The position numbers and the translations under genes were made by a program. Under the pieces are notes generated by a model that ran no database searches, had not been told where the DNA came from, and saw nothing but the letters and a program-made list of their open reading frames with translations. A DNA stretch of 64,000 bases from Pomphorhynchus laevis (lineage: Eukaryota; Acanthocephala; Palaeacanthocephala; Echinorhynchida; Pomphorhynchidae), in NCBI GenBank assembly GCA_012934845.2, contig WNNJ02003516.1:117006-181005 (forward strand), read 5' to 3'. This document shows positions 46,078-58,473 of this stretch, piece after piece (the first letter of the stretch is position 1; each line of letters begins with the position of its first letter).

Positions 46078-48540
46078 GCAGAGTGCTCGTGAGCCTTTTT
46101 CACTGGATATCCTTCAGTGGAACTCGGGAGGTGATTCTGCCCAATGACTTCTATCTGGTATAGATGTAGATGTGATAATCCTTCAGGAGATGCGGTCTAT
46201 CCGTCTCCCCCGGGGCATTACTCGATTTATTCCAAATCATATTTGTTCCCACTATACTCCGTACATGACCCCTCCTCACTCCTCTTTATCTCAAGGACTC
46301 TGGACCTTAGTTAAGTGCGCTTTAAGGTCATCCGTCCTGCTAAACTACTCATGTCCAGCCCTGTCTTGTCTGGTAGTTTCACTCAGTAAGAACGGTAAAC
46401 CCCTCGGTCTAGCTAATGTCTATATTCGTCCAGGAAGGATTCACAAGAACCGTGACCTCCTGGATGGTATTATCGACAGCGGCTATGACCTGATACTAGG
46501 AGACTTCAACGACAGAACTGGTCGTTGGATCAACGCATCACTTTGCAGAGTCAGGAACGATTACTTTATTCACAAACCACCGGACCCCACATTTCATTGC
46601 ACATCAACAAATTCAATCCTCGACATTTTACTGCTTCACTAGAGGTGGTTGCTTAAAACCCTCTGCACGGAGCAGTCGGGTCAACAGCTGTCCACATCTC
46701 ATGACCTTATTCGTTGGCGGATAGAGGAGGATACGTTGCTTAGAAGGAGGTTTCACTGTGATCCGATCAGGGTGACCTTCTTTCAGGCGGCTATTCAACT
46801 CTTCCCCAGAATAGGAAATGAGAGTCTAACCGGATTCAATACCTACCTCTTTTCGCAAGCTACCGCGATTCTATTGACTACCTATCAAGGTTGATTATTC
46901 AATCCCACTCCGACAAAACTCAAGGTTATAGCTAAATTGCTGAACCTTTCTAATCTCTCTGCTTTCGCCAGACAGGCCCTCTCGAATGAATACTGGAGTA
47001 CTAGATATAGGTTCCAGCTGGGAAGGAATATGGCGAGGATTGCTAGTCTTAACCCTTCTGTCTTCCTTTTGGAAGATTTTCAAGAAGGAGAAGTTTATGT
47101 GTTGGAAGGTTTGGGCATTGGGGTGGATAGGTAAGATAGGCTATGAAAAAGTTTTAGAGGAGTCACTAGCCCTACACAACTATAGATCCACGCAATCTCC
47201 TCAACCAATCTCGCTTTGGGGTGACTTCAGGAGTAGGGATTTATCTGTTACGGATATTCTCAACTCTTGGGGTCCACTTCCAGGCACCTCCAAATCCGTC
47301 ACTACACTTTCTTGTCGTGTTTATCTGCTTTTGACAGCCGATCAGAGAAGATAGGTGGCCGTCACAATGCTTTTAGCCTCCTCATCCGATGTAGCAGGCA
47401 TCAATATTAGTAAGCGTGTTTTTATTCCTAAGAAAAAATCCGGCTCATGCCCTAAAGATCTGCGACCCATTTCAATTCAAAATGGCCTCGTGTCGATTTA
47501 CGAAAAAGCGCTTGCGCGTAAAATCCGCGACCATTTAAGTAGGCGTAATTTGATCCCTCCAGGTTTTCATGGTTTCGTCAAAGGTCGCTCGGTGCATTAA
47601 GCAGTAGGTGAAGTGGAGCAGTTTTGTCGGGATAATAGCCATCGTCTTGTTGTAGCTGTTTCCTTGACTTTTCTGCTGCATTTGACCGCATCTCCATTCC
47701 TTTTGTGATCTCTTCTCTAAGGTCCCTTGGGTTGCCTGCGAGAATTGTGAACAGAGTGGAGATCCTGCTGTACACCAAGCGATTTTACTATGAAGACGAC
47801 CCTGATGCGCGTCAGTTTTACCCTATAACGGGCGTGCCTCAAGGCTCCCCTCTTTCTCCTATCTTATATATTGCTGCTTCCATTAACTTATTTAAAATAT
47901 TTAAACGCGAACAGCGTATAGTGGTGTACGCTGATGACACCACAGCCCTGTTCACTGGACACAGGTGTAAAGACGTAGTCTCTGACATCAGCCGTTTTTT
48001 TTCAAGATTAAAAGACCAGCTACCCAAATCCAATCTTACTTTAAACTCCGCAAAATCGCAGGTGGTAGTCTTTCATGACTCCCTTGCAACAAAGAAAAAA
48101 CTTAAGAGACTGGCAATCTCTGCACTGTTATCCATATTTGCCTCTAAACCACTCCCAACCTTCACAAGTCGAGAAAATACCTGGGGATCACCTTTACGGT
48201 TAACTGGTCGGCGAAAGCTAACCTGGATAGACTCAAACGTATCCTGAAGAAAGCTAGATGGTCCCTGAAACGAGTTCAACATCTGTCATTGAAAGGGAAA
48301 ACCCAGGTGCGCCTTTGGGGTACCTGGGCTATCTTGGGATTAGTTTTCTTTTCGAGAGGACGTCCCCCAGTGCAAAGGCTAAGGTTTCTTAAGCTCTTCG
48401 TCTCTTGTTTACCCAGCAAAGTCCGCGCCGTTTGGGTTCATCGGGGGAGGGGTTGAAAGACCCCCGGGTCGTTCAGTCGGAAAGCGGCGTGTTGGATCGG
48501 TTGGGGCTCAGATCGCCTGGATCTGAGTCCATGAAGAAGT
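46078..48540 (+). pseudogene. LINE-X ORF2 (APE endonuclease and RT), copy B
   Basis: Starts MQSAREPFSLDILQWNSGGD at 46078. The endonuclease continues at 46172-46642 with VIILQEMRSIR and ILGDFNDRTGRW (the GDFN box). RT pieces: 47355-47600 with FIPKKKSGSCPKDLRPISIQ and HGFVKGRSVH; 47705-48247 with ITGVPQGSPLSPILY and VVYADDTTALF (YADD at 47927-47938, intact). At least six stops or frameshifts separate the pieces. Confidence 0.8.
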
Positions 48541-48959
48541 GGTGAAGACTTCTAGAAAGATGAATATATAAGATGACTTAAATTTTGTTGTTGTCCCTGT
48601 TGATATACTTAACATTATTTTGATATTTAAAAGAATCTTTTATTTATTTAGAATCAATTGTTTTCGATTCGGAGCTATCGAGCATCTTTCCTAACTGGAA
48701 TCTGTAAAAAATCAATCACTGCAATTCGGTCGAGATAGAACAATTTCATCTTCTCTCAATGCAATAAATTTCACCTCAAAGTATAAACATTTTAAATATA
48801 TAAAAGGAAACAGTTCAACATAATTTTGTAAACAATGCCATGGTTTAAAGACATTCAAAAAGATACAATTTGAAATAATTTCAAATATTTCGATACCGTA
48901 TTGTAATCATTATAAGAATCTATAATGCCAATAAATAATAAGACAGTAAAAAGTTTAAT

Positions 48960-49200
48960 TATTTTTGGGCTTATGAAACGTCACTTTTTCGCGGTTGCGC
49001 GCTTGGTGTCTGCGTGCTTGGGAGCGCCTCGGTCCTCCCTAGGGTTCCCTGTACAATACCTTGAGGAATCCTAAACGGTGGAAACGGTCAACGTTGCCAG
49101 GTGGGGATTAGCCAAAGCAGATTTTGAATTGCCTGAAGACAAAGCCTTATGATCTTCGTCAGCATGCGTTTGAAGCTTTCTACCTGTTTACCAATGCATG
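48960..49200. other. GC-rich block with RT-like motif on minus
   Basis: Sharply GC-rich compared with its surroundings. On the minus strand RIPQGIVQGTLG at about 49065 resembles the GVPQGSVLG box of LINE RTs, but nothing else is readable. Confidence 0.3.
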
Positions 49201-49519
49201 AGCTATCATAATATCGTTATATCACTCTGTATATATTTCTAACTGATCAGATTTTGAGTGATATGATTTGCCTAAAACCATTCCTTTTGTTGGAGTGCTG
49301 AAAAACTGAACATACGATGGTAACTTGGATTATCTGATAGTCGATTATTTTTGTTCAATATGCCGATTATAAAATGCTTTTGTAGTTATCATAATTGTTT
49401 AGAAAACATGGCGAGTTAAAACGTCTAAAATTTGCATCACTATCATTGAAAGTATATTAATAAAGGTTTTATAAATTATTTATTGCTTGATGTGAGCATT
49501 TTTGAAATTTTTGCTGTCT

Positions 49520-50900
49520 TTGATCAAACTAGCTCACCATATAGATTGTTCAAATTGCTATAGATGAGCTGTCGAAGTTGTACAGTTTTAATGTGAATCA
49601 TTATGTGATGACATAGACATAGTGAATGCTCACGTAAGATAGACGTTGTCCTTAGATCTAACAACTTAGACAATACGTCTCTAGGGTTATGAGGGATCTG
49701 CCAAGCCAATCTTAAATCAGCAATATCGAGAATAATCACTAACGAATTTAAATTTAACGAGCACAATCTATTATTGTAGCTCAATGATATTAATTGATAC
49801 CCTAGCTTTGTGACCCGACGCAGCACATTGTTCATATTATTTTATTCTCCTTAAGTACGAGGATATACGCACTGCGAGGCTACAGTAAATGACTTTAATC
49901 AAAGTCAAGAATAAAAACCATAAACGACCTCAAATAAAGAAACTTGAATGTATGACTAAGAATACCACCCGTACCCATTACTTTAGCATCCATCGTCAGA
50001 TTGTCCATTGAGATAATATTTAGGTTTTAGAATTGAGGACCTACGTTTTATTATACGCATATAAAAGCATTTTGATGTTTTAAGTTATAGTCCATGAGCA
50101 AAAAACCAATCTTCAAAAAATATGTATGATTGTAAGCTCACAAAGTCCGATAGCGATCAAACACTTTCCGTATTTAAAAATAATCTGCATATAATAGTGA
50201 TTTCGAATCTAAAATGCATGGTTCGTCATTGACATATATCAAAAGAGAAGAGGCCCAAGTACTGAACCATGCAAAATACCTATATTATATAAAACTGATT
50301 TGATAAATTCCGGTTCACATACTCTGGAAGAACGATATGAAATAAAATCAGCTATCCAGGAAATTAATATCAGATCAATTCTAAGCCATTTTATGAGAGC
50401 TTATATGATATTTAAGCCCTCAAATATCATTAAGAGCTTAATGATTATCAATAAGAAATGACGTACACAATCAAGTGCCGTTAAAAATCCAGAAATATAG
50501 CACCAAAGTGTGCTCCATTGTCAACTATACGATCTCAGCTGTCGTGAAATATAATATTTGTGATTGTGAAGTGGTATTTACTAAAGTCGTTTTGGCTGAT
50601 AAATAACATAGGATTTGTTTAAGATTATAATTTAAAAAACGACACAAGTCTTTATAGAAGATCACAACATACTCAAGTTAAACTAACGGGTCGACAATTT
50701 TTAGATTAAGTTCTAGTGCTTTTTTGTAGATCAGCCTAACGACAGATAGTTTTTAAGCTTATGGTGAACTACGAGAATAAATCAATGCGACGGATATCCT
50801 ATAGAGGTACGCATACATCATCTGCTAAGTTCTTTAACGGCACATGTTCGATGTTCCGTTCCATCGGTATTGGAACGGCAATACAGTCTTATTAGTATTG
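49520..50900 (-). mobile_element. Minus-strand APE-type LINE, heavily decayed
   Basis: The C-terminal RT piece at 49524-49835 reads NNVLRRVTKLGYQLISLSYN and RLCSLNLNSLV, the typical thumb end of CR1/Jockey-like LINEs. Upstream on the same strand, at about 50240-50285, HGSVLGPLLF matches the RT B box, followed by a YVND-like stretch. The catalytic box is not readable. Many breaks; the 5' half is unrecognisable. Confidence 0.6.
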
Positions 50901-50964
50901 AAATACTTAATTTATGCATTGTAGGAACCTAGATTTTTAGATTAACTCCGGTGTTAAATGACTC

Positions 50965-51150
50965 ATACTGTTGAATCGAGATAGTTTATCCTGATGACCT
51001 CTAATCTTTGCTCTAAAACATTATATATTATCTAATAATCAGTTAATCAAAATGCTGGTTTATACAAATATTTTTTATGATAAAGATAGTTATGTTTTTT
51101 AAATTATAGTACTAAATATATAGCATCAGTCAAGTGATCTGATTTATTAG
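50965..51150 (+). repeat. Solo Penelope-type tail
   Basis: CTGATGACCTCTAATC with the core at 50991-50997, then TAATCAGTTAATCAAAATGC and an end with GTCAAGTGATCTGATTTATT. The final word resembles the flank found in the 304-bp satellite units. Confidence 0.65.
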
Positions 51151-51159
51151 AACGTAATG

Positions 51160-51800
51160 AGAATAATTGAAAAAACGAAATGATACGAATAAAATAACTG
51201 ACTGTTAAGAGACGTGTTTCATAAAATTCTTCAAATATATTTAGTTTTATATTTGAACTATTGACACTGTCCCATTTAGTTATTCAACAAACCTTTTAGC
51301 TGATACTATCATATGACCAAATAACGAACACTCCATTGTCGTAATGGAACCATACTAACGGCCTGATGAGATAGTTTAAGAGATATGACGATTTTGAAAC
51401 CGTATCATGTATATATCATCTAAAGAAGGTCAAAGAGGCGATTACAGAGCAACACCGTATTTCTGGCTAAACAATTATTGTTTATGAATGAAATTTGTTT
51501 TGAATACTAATTCTAGTACTTGTCGATTGTATGTCATTTGCCGTTCCTCAATCCAGGGTACATTAAATAATGAGATTAGGATATTAATAGTTTAGCGAGT
51601 TTACGTTCAGTGTGAAGAGAGAAAAATGTACTAGAAGAACAACTTCTTAGGCGTTTTATAAAGTCGGGCCAATTAAAAATTTTAAATAAAATGGACAAAA
51701 CTTTGACAGTCGTGAAGAACTCCACAATATTATATTTTAACTGGTCCCCAAAAATTGTTTAATTTTCGGTGACTACATTTTTAATCTCATAATCGCATGC
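51160..51800. other. Unassigned sequence
   Basis: No gene or repeat recognised between the Penelope-type tail and the 370-bp repeat. Confidence 0.35.
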
Positions 51801-51809
51801 TCAATTTTC

Positions 51810-52177
51810 CAGTATTCCGCAACTAAATGGCTTCTGAATTCAATATATATGAAAAGCTGGAAAGCACGTCAAGCTATTTACGCTGTAATATATTTAAAAG
51901 TAAACCAATAATATGCCCGTGTAGGATCGAAATATGTCAGTGAATATGTTGTTTTAGCGGAGAGATTGACTTTGCTTACGTCATGATTAAATGAGCAGAT
52001 GTTAAATAATTCAATTGACAAACAACATGTTTCTAAAGATTTGACCACCGACTTTGATTGTATTTATCGAGATAAATCGGCTCAATGAATACATTGTTTC
52101 ACAAAAACTGAAACCTCACCAGAGATAAATTCATCTAGAAATGAAAGCATCGTGCGGAATGAAATTTGCAAACATTT
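51810..52177 (+). repeat. Dispersed 370-bp repeat, copy 2
   Basis: Partner of 43790-44165. The match runs from TATTCCGCA to GAAATTTGCAAACATT and then stops. LINE-X copy C starts within about 50 bp of its end. Confidence 0.85.
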
Positions 52178-52228
52178 AATTACAATAATATAATATATAA
52201 CGCAGTGATAACTAGTGTATATTTCAAA

Positions 52229-53308
52229 ATGTCAAGCATGTCGGAGCTTCAAAGCTCGTTATTTTGCAACGATTTTCAAGCAAACAAGGAAGAAGCGGAT
52301 GTTCCTGGTCATCAATTCTTAGAACGAACTCTCAAGTAAGTGATGATTTTTGTTTTCTGGACTCGGATAAGGGGATATTACCCCCTATTCCAAAGCTAGC
52401 ACACTTGTGCATAATACAAGCGTCAAAACCTATAGGAAAACATTATATGTTCCAAATGTTTCTTCGTGATTGTATTAGTCTTCAAAACAAAAGAGTTATA
52501 TTTAACTTTGTTAAGGTTTATCCCAACTCAGTGAAGATTTCTTTTACTAACGCCTCAATATTGGATGAGTATAAGGCTTATTTCGAGGAGCATTATCTTG
52601 ATCACGGGTCGATCACTATCAAGCCGCTCCAATGTAGCCTTAAGATTTCGAACTTTCCACGGTACTTAGACGAGGATGACTCGACCAAGCTCAAGGGTCG
52701 CTTCAAATTGCACTCAGTTAGGCAGGCACAGGGAAAGGGGGCGAGCCCCTCCCAGTTGGATTTGCGAATGCTGACTTAGATAGTGGACTACTATTATCCC
52801 GTTCCTCAGGCAACCCCTTTATGGATTTTAAATTAAAATTTACAATAATTGAGGAAGACAGATGGACGTTCCCCCACTGTCAAAGATGCCACTGCTGGTG
52901 ACATTGGGGGTCTACATGCAGTAAGGCCCAAACATGTGGGGTATGTGGAACGACTGAGTGTACCCACATGGTCTGCAATGAAAAATGTCTGGCACCCCCT
53001 CGTGCATTAACTGCCGTGGATCATCCTGCATAGTCGCGCAAGTGCGCGACTATGCGGGATGATCGCGACTTTCTTGAACGAGGCGCAAGTGCGCCTCGTT
53101 CAAGAAATATCGTCAGCGATTTATGAAACCCCTGTCTCACTCCTATGTAGAAGCTGCTGCTCCAGTCGGAATGTCTAACAACGACATCCTCACACTTTTG
53201 GCGAATCAAAAACGCACAATCATCGCTGAGCTAAAAGCCTTTTTTATCCCTCTGGTCACTCCTACTGTCACTCAGGTTCCAGTAGACCTAAAGTCAACCC
53301 CGAACTAA
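52229..53308 (+). pseudogene. LINE-X ORF1, copy C
   Basis: The frame starts MSSMSELQSSLFCNDFQANK at 52229, then shifts; the main piece up to 52779 has IPKLAHLCIIQASKPIGKHY and YKAYFEEHYLDHG. Cysteine-knuckle sequence in other frames at 52880-53020 includes CGVCGTTECTH and CINCRG. A complex palindromic insertion at 53019-53107 disrupts the region after the last knuckle. The C-terminal piece, 53123-53308, reads MKPLSHSYVEAAAPV. Probable RNA-binding ORF1p, broken in at least three places. Confidence 0.7.
53019..53107. repeat. Two adjacent near-perfect hairpins in LINE-X ORF1
   Basis: Hairpin 1: arms 53019-53040 and 53043-53064, 22 bp with one mismatch. Hairpin 2: arms 53070-53087 and 53090-53107, 18 bp without mismatch. 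Both have the same two-base loop AG and the same centre GCGCAAGTGCGC. The structure is what an inverted, templated insertion would leave. Confidence 0.93.
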
Positions 53309-53496
53309 GAAGGGGGTTCTGCCAGAATGGTTCCCCCACTTAAAGTGGGAAAGATTCTAAAAGACTTAAGTGCCTCTCAGGGAAATGAAGATATTGGCTT
53401 GGGGGTCTGGCCTGTTATGGAGCTAGTGTCAAGAGGGCAACTCTCTTGCACCTAGTTCTGTCTATGTTGGCATCCCCTTCCAACTAATTTAACACA

Positions 53497-55919
53497 ATGG
53501 TGAGTAAACCCGAGCCTTTTTCACTGAATATTCTTCAGTGGAATTCGGGAGGTGCTTATGCCCTTAGACTTTTATCTGGTAGAGACGCAGATGTTATAGT
53601 CCTTCAGGAGACGCGATCTATCCGTCTCCCCCAGGACATTACTCGACACATCCCAAAGCACATTTATACCCACTATACTCCGTACATAACCCCACCTCAC
53701 TCCTCTTCATCTCAAGGACTCTTGACTTTAGTTAAATGCTCCCTAAGGTCTTTCCTCCTGTTGAATTACTCTTGCCCAGCCCTGTCTTGTTTGGTAGTTT
53801 CACTCGTTAAGAACGGTAAACTTCTGAGTCTAGCCAATGTCTACATTTGTTCCGGGGGGATTCACAAGAACCGTGAACTCTTTGATGGGATTATGACATT
53901 ATACTAGGAGATTTCAACGACATAACTGGTCGTTGGATCAACACATCGATACGCAGAGCTAGGAACGGTTATCTTATTCACAAACAACCGTCACCCACCT
54001 TTCATTGCACATCAACAAATTCAATCCTCGACATTTTACTGCTTCACTCGAGGTTGTTGCTTAAACCCCTCTGTACGGAGCAGTTGCGCAACAACTGTCC
54101 ACCTCTCATGACCTAATTCATTGGAAAATTGAGAAAGATACGTTGCTTCGAAGGAGGTTTCACTTTGATCCAATCAGAGTGGCCTTTTTTCAGGCGGCTA
54201 TCCAACGCTTCCCCCGGATAGGAAATGAGAGTCTAACCGGATTCAATACCTACCTCTTTTCGCAAGCTACAGGGAATCTTTCGACTACCTATAAAGGTCG
54301 CATTTTCAATCTGACTCCTACAAAACTTAAGGTCCTAGCGAAATTACTAAACCTCCCTAATCTCTCTGCTTCCGCCAGACAAGCTCTCTCGACTGAATAC
54401 TGGAGCACTAGGTATAGGTTCCAGTTAACTAAGGATAAGGCGAGTATTGCCCGTCTTAAGCCGGCTCAGTCTTCCTTTTGGAAGGTATTCAAGAAGGAGA
54501 AGTTTGTATGTTAGAAGGATAGAGCATTGGGTTGGATAGGTAAGATAGGCCTTGACCAAGTTTTGGAGGAGTCACTAGCCATCACAATTATGGAGCCACT
54601 CAATCACCTCAACCAATTCCGCCCTGGGGTGACTACAGGAGTAGGGATTTATCGGTGAATGATATTCTTGACTCCTGGGTCCACTTCCAGGCACCTCCAA
54701 ATCCGTCGCTCCACTTTCTTCTCGGGTATGTCAGCTTCTGACTGCCGATCATAGAAGTGAGGTAGCCGTCACAATGCTATTAGCCTCCCCTTCCGATGTA
54801 GCAGGCATCAATATTAGTAAACGTGTTTTTATCCCTAAGATTAAATCCTGCTCTTGTCCTAAAGACCTGCGTCTCATCTCAATGCAAAATGCCCTCGTGT
54901 CGATTTACGAGAAAGCGCTTGCGCGTAAAATCCGCGACCATATCTTAAGGTGTAATTTGATCCCTCCTGGTCTTCATGGGTTCGTCAAAGGTCGCTCGGT
55001 TCATTCAGCAGTAGGTGAGTTGGAGCAGTTTTGTCGGGATAATAGCCATCGTCTGGTAGTGGCCGTTTTCCTGTACTTCTCTGCTGCATTTGACCGCATA
55101 TCTATTATCTTCGTGATCTCTTCTCTCAGGTCCCTCGGGTTGTCTGCGAGAATAGTGAATAGGGTGGATATACTGCTGTACACTAAGCGTTTTTATTATG
55201 AACACGACCCTGATGCGCGTCAGTTCTACCCTATTACGGGCGTGCCTCAAGGCTCCCCCCTTTCTCCTATCTTATATCTTGCTGCTTCCATCATTCTATT
55301 CAAAATATTTAAACGTGAACAACGTCTAGTGGTGTACGCTGATGACACCACAGCCCTGTTTACTGGACACAGGTGCAAGGACGTAGTCTCTAACATCAGC
55401 CGTTTCTTTTTAAGATTAAAAGACCAGCTTCCACCTTCCAATCTTATTTTAAACTCCGCCAAATCGCAGGTGGTCGTCTTTAATGGCACCCCTGCAACAA
55501 AGCAACAGCTCAAAAAATTAGCACTATCTGCCCTCTCCTCCATATTTGCCCATGTACCACTCCCTGTCTTCACGAGTCGAGTAAAATACCTGGGGTTCAC
55601 CGCTACGGTGAACTGGCCGGCGAAAGCTGACCTGGATAGACTTAAACGTATCCTGAAGAGAGCTAAATGGGCCCTGAAACAAGCCCAGCATCTGTCGTTA
55701 AATTGGCAAACCCAGGTACGCCTTTGGGGTACCTGGGCTATCTCGGGATTAGTCTTCTTTTCAAGAGGACGTCCCCCAGAGCAAAGGCTAAGGTTTATTA
55801 AGCTCCTCGTCTCTCGTGTACCCAGCATCGTTCGCGCCGATTGGATTCTCCGGGAAGGGGGTGAAAGACTCTGGGTGGTTCAGTCAGAAAGCGGCGTGTT
55901 GGATTGGTTGGGGTCTTAA
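53497..55919 (+). pseudogene. LINE-X ORF2 (APE endonuclease and RT), copy C
   Basis: Starts MVSKPEPFSLNILQWNSGGA at 53497. The endonuclease part has VIVLQETRSIRLPQ and, after a frameshift near 53900, the GDFND box. The linker piece is 54143-54514 (RRRFHFDPIRVAFFQAAIQR). An intact 381-aa frame, 54774-55919, then covers the RT core and C-terminus: HGFVKGRSVHSAVGELEQFC, FLYFSAAFDRI (A box, with Y where D is usual), ITGVPQGSPLSPILYLAA, VVYADDTTALF (YADD at 55335-55346) and LGFTATVNWPAKADLDRL. Four or so breaks in about 807 codons. The changed A-box aspartate would disable the RT. Confidence 0.85.
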
Positions 55920-56374
55920 ATCCCAATGGATTTAGGGCCGTGAAAGTTTGGAAGATGGAAAGTGATTATTGGTCTGCAGACTACATTTGACTGTTTGTGT
56001 TGTCTTTGATTTATGACATTTTCTATGTTACTTTATGTTATGTACTTTGTTTTTTTTTCTATTAAGAAAATCTTATTATCATTTGTGATAACTACGAAAA
56101 TCTACGAACGACGGAAATAAATGTTTTGATGTTAAAAAACGTCATGTAGAATCGAACGATAATTATGATCGCACACCAGCACGGTGTGATGCGGAAATAT
56201 TATCGGATAGAACAGATTAAGCCTATAGAATGTCAAATGACCTTTAATTTGCAGATCTATCACTTGAAATGTTATTGACAACATACAGTTGTTAATATAT
56301 GGATTTAGAGGCACCCAATGATTTCCACTAATCTCTATGATGTGTTCAGTTGTAAAATCACAAAACACAAATGT

Positions 56375-57215
56375 GTATACTACCCTATTACGGGTGGGCA
56401 TCAAGGATCCCCATTTCTCCTATCTTATACCTTGCTGCCTCCATTAACCTATTCAAAACATTTAAACGTGAACAACGTCTAGTGGTGTACGCTGATAGCA
56501 TCACAGCTCTGTTCTCTGGACACAGGTGTAAAGTCGTAGTCTTAGACATCAGCCGGTTCTTCTTAAGATTAAAAGGCCAGCTACCCAAATCCAATCTTAT
56601 TTTAAACTCCGCTAAATCGCAAGTGGTCGTCATTCATGGCACCCTGCAACAAAGAAAAAGCTTAAGAGATTAGCACTCTCCTCCATATTTGCCTCTGAAC
56701 CACTTCCCACGTTCACAAGTCGAGTAAAATATCTGGGGTTCACCGTTGCGGTGAACTGGTCGGCGAAAGCTGACCTGGATAGACTTAAAGGTATCCTGAA
56801 GAAAGCTAGGTGGGCTTTGAAACGGGCTCAACATCTGTTATTGAAAGGGAAAACCCAAGTGCGCCTTTGGGGCACTTGGGTTTTTCATTTCAATAGGAAA
56901 ATGCTCTTTACTAGAGCATAGGCTAAGGTTTCCTAAGCTCCTTGTCTCTAGTTTACCCAGCATAGTTCACGCCGTTTGGATCCTTCGGTGGATAAAAGAC
57001 CCTGGGTGGTTCAGTCGGAAGGCGGCGTGTTGGATCGGTTTTGGGGGGGGCTTAGATCCCCCTGGATTGGAGACGGTAGAAAAAGGAAGAAGACGGTGGT
57101 AAAGTGTCCGACTGACTTATACTATTTTTCAGTGTTTTTTTTATGTTTTTTTTAATGGTTATCAGTTGTAGCGGTTATTTAAGAAAATCCTTATTATTAA
57201 TGTGTATAAATGCTT
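56375..57215 (+). mobile_element. LINE-X copy D: 5'-truncated 3' end
   Basis: It begins inside the RT at YYPITGGHQGSPFLLSYT-like sequence and runs through the C-terminal domain and 3' UTR to TTATTTAAGAAAATCCTTAT at about 57195. The catalytic box reads VVYADSI, with the second aspartate changed. Frame breaks occur near 56400 and 56645. 5' truncation is typical of target-primed reverse transcription. Confidence 0.82.
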
Positions 57216-57219
57216 TATC

Positions 57220-57640
57220 TGCGTGTGATTTTACATGAATTTTCGACTGCATTCATTATTTTATCTGAGTAGTGTACATAACTATTTTGCTGAACGAGAT
57301 TAAATGATCAAAAATTTATAAATAAAATTTGTAAATCCTATTCCTCTATTTTGAAATAATATGTACACCATGGAACACTCTTTTATATTTAAGAAAGTAT
57401 TTAAATAATTTGCTCAAATACGGGATGCAAACAGAGTACAATCACTAGACCATTAATTAGACCATAACTTTCGGATGGAATGATTTATGCTGTTTTAAGA
57501 CGTGTGGTTCTCTTCGAGGTTTTATTTCCTTGACCTGATAATAATCCCATAATAATGTGAAGAAGCATTTAGTCACCATTTTGCTAGTTGTGTTTTATAG
57601 TCTTTGAATTAAAGTTCTAACTAACGACTCGAAAATTAAA
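57220..57640. other. AT-rich spacer, nothing recognised
   Basis: No supported feature. Confidence 0.35.
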
Positions 57641-58200
57641 TTTACAATGAACAGCAAAATGAACAAAAAGGAACAGCAGATATAAAAGCAGAAAAGCAAT
57701 TACAATGACAAAAGAAACAAAATTCGAAACAAAATTAATTTATTGATTAACTTTTATTTTAAATTTCAATTTTAAATTTTAACTTGATATTAATTTTGTA
57801 AAATATAATTTAAAAATTATAAATTATTTATAATTATTTATAATTTAAATTTTATACATTTATTAATTATTTACATTAATTAATAAAATACGTAGACTCA
57901 GTTATCTGATTAATATCGTAATTATAGATTAATTGATCAAAGTAGAGAGTAAATAGAATTTTTATTAAAATCGAATGTTTGATAGCTAACTACCAAAACA
58001 TTGCCAGTTATATGATGATTACCGTATCGCAGACTTTTAAACGATTAGTTACGCCACTTTTTCATCAAATTGGAATTTACAATGAACATCAAAGTGAACA
58101 AAAAAGATCAGCAGATATATAAAAGCACAAAAGCAATAACAATGAAAGAATAAACAAAATTAATTGTAGAATTGATTAAAAGCAGTAAATAATTTTAAAT
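57640..58200 (+). repeat. Diverged direct repeat with Penelope tail insert
   Basis: A stretch from AATTTACAATGAACA through AGCAGATATA to AAAATTAATT occurs at 57640-57745 and, diverged, at 58070-58175. The first copy is followed at once by a partial Penelope-type tail (57742-57925) ending AATACGTAGACTCAGTTATC. Confidence 0.6.
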
Positions 58201-58473
58201 AATGAATACAAACTTCAATTCCGAAATATTTGTTTATTTCGAAAAAAATCAATATGGGGTTTATAAATTATGGATACAAATTTTTAAGCATCAATAGTTT
58301 GGAATTGACTTTTTTGCATAAAAAGTGCTTTTTGTATTTTACATTCAAGAATGTTTCTTGTTTTATTATCGATAACGACTCGAAAATACTTGAACCGTAT
58401 TAATCACTGATGCTTCTTTTTAACTAACAGATTGTCTAGGAACGATATAGTGTAATGTTCTAAAAAATGCCAT

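Larger units (their letters stand above)
44750..48650 (+). mobile_element. LINE-X copy B: near full length, broken
   Basis: It contains ORF1, ORF2 and the 3' UTR. The 3' end runs through CGGCGTGTTGGATCGGTTGG to an AT-rich tail with AAGAATCTTTTATTTA near 48640. The family has an APE endonuclease and RT without an RNase H domain that I can see. I cannot place it in a named clade with confidence (Jockey/R1/I group likely). Confidence 0.82.
52185..56095 (+). mobile_element. LINE-X copy C: best preserved full-length copy
   Basis: It spans a 5' leader, ORF1 (52229-53308), a short gap, ORF2 (53497-55919) and a 3' UTR ending in TATTAAGAAAATCTTATTAT near 56085. Both ORFs are in one orientation with a gap of about 190 bp. 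ORF2 needs only a few repairs compared with copies A and B, so this is the youngest copy in the window. Confidence 0.85.
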
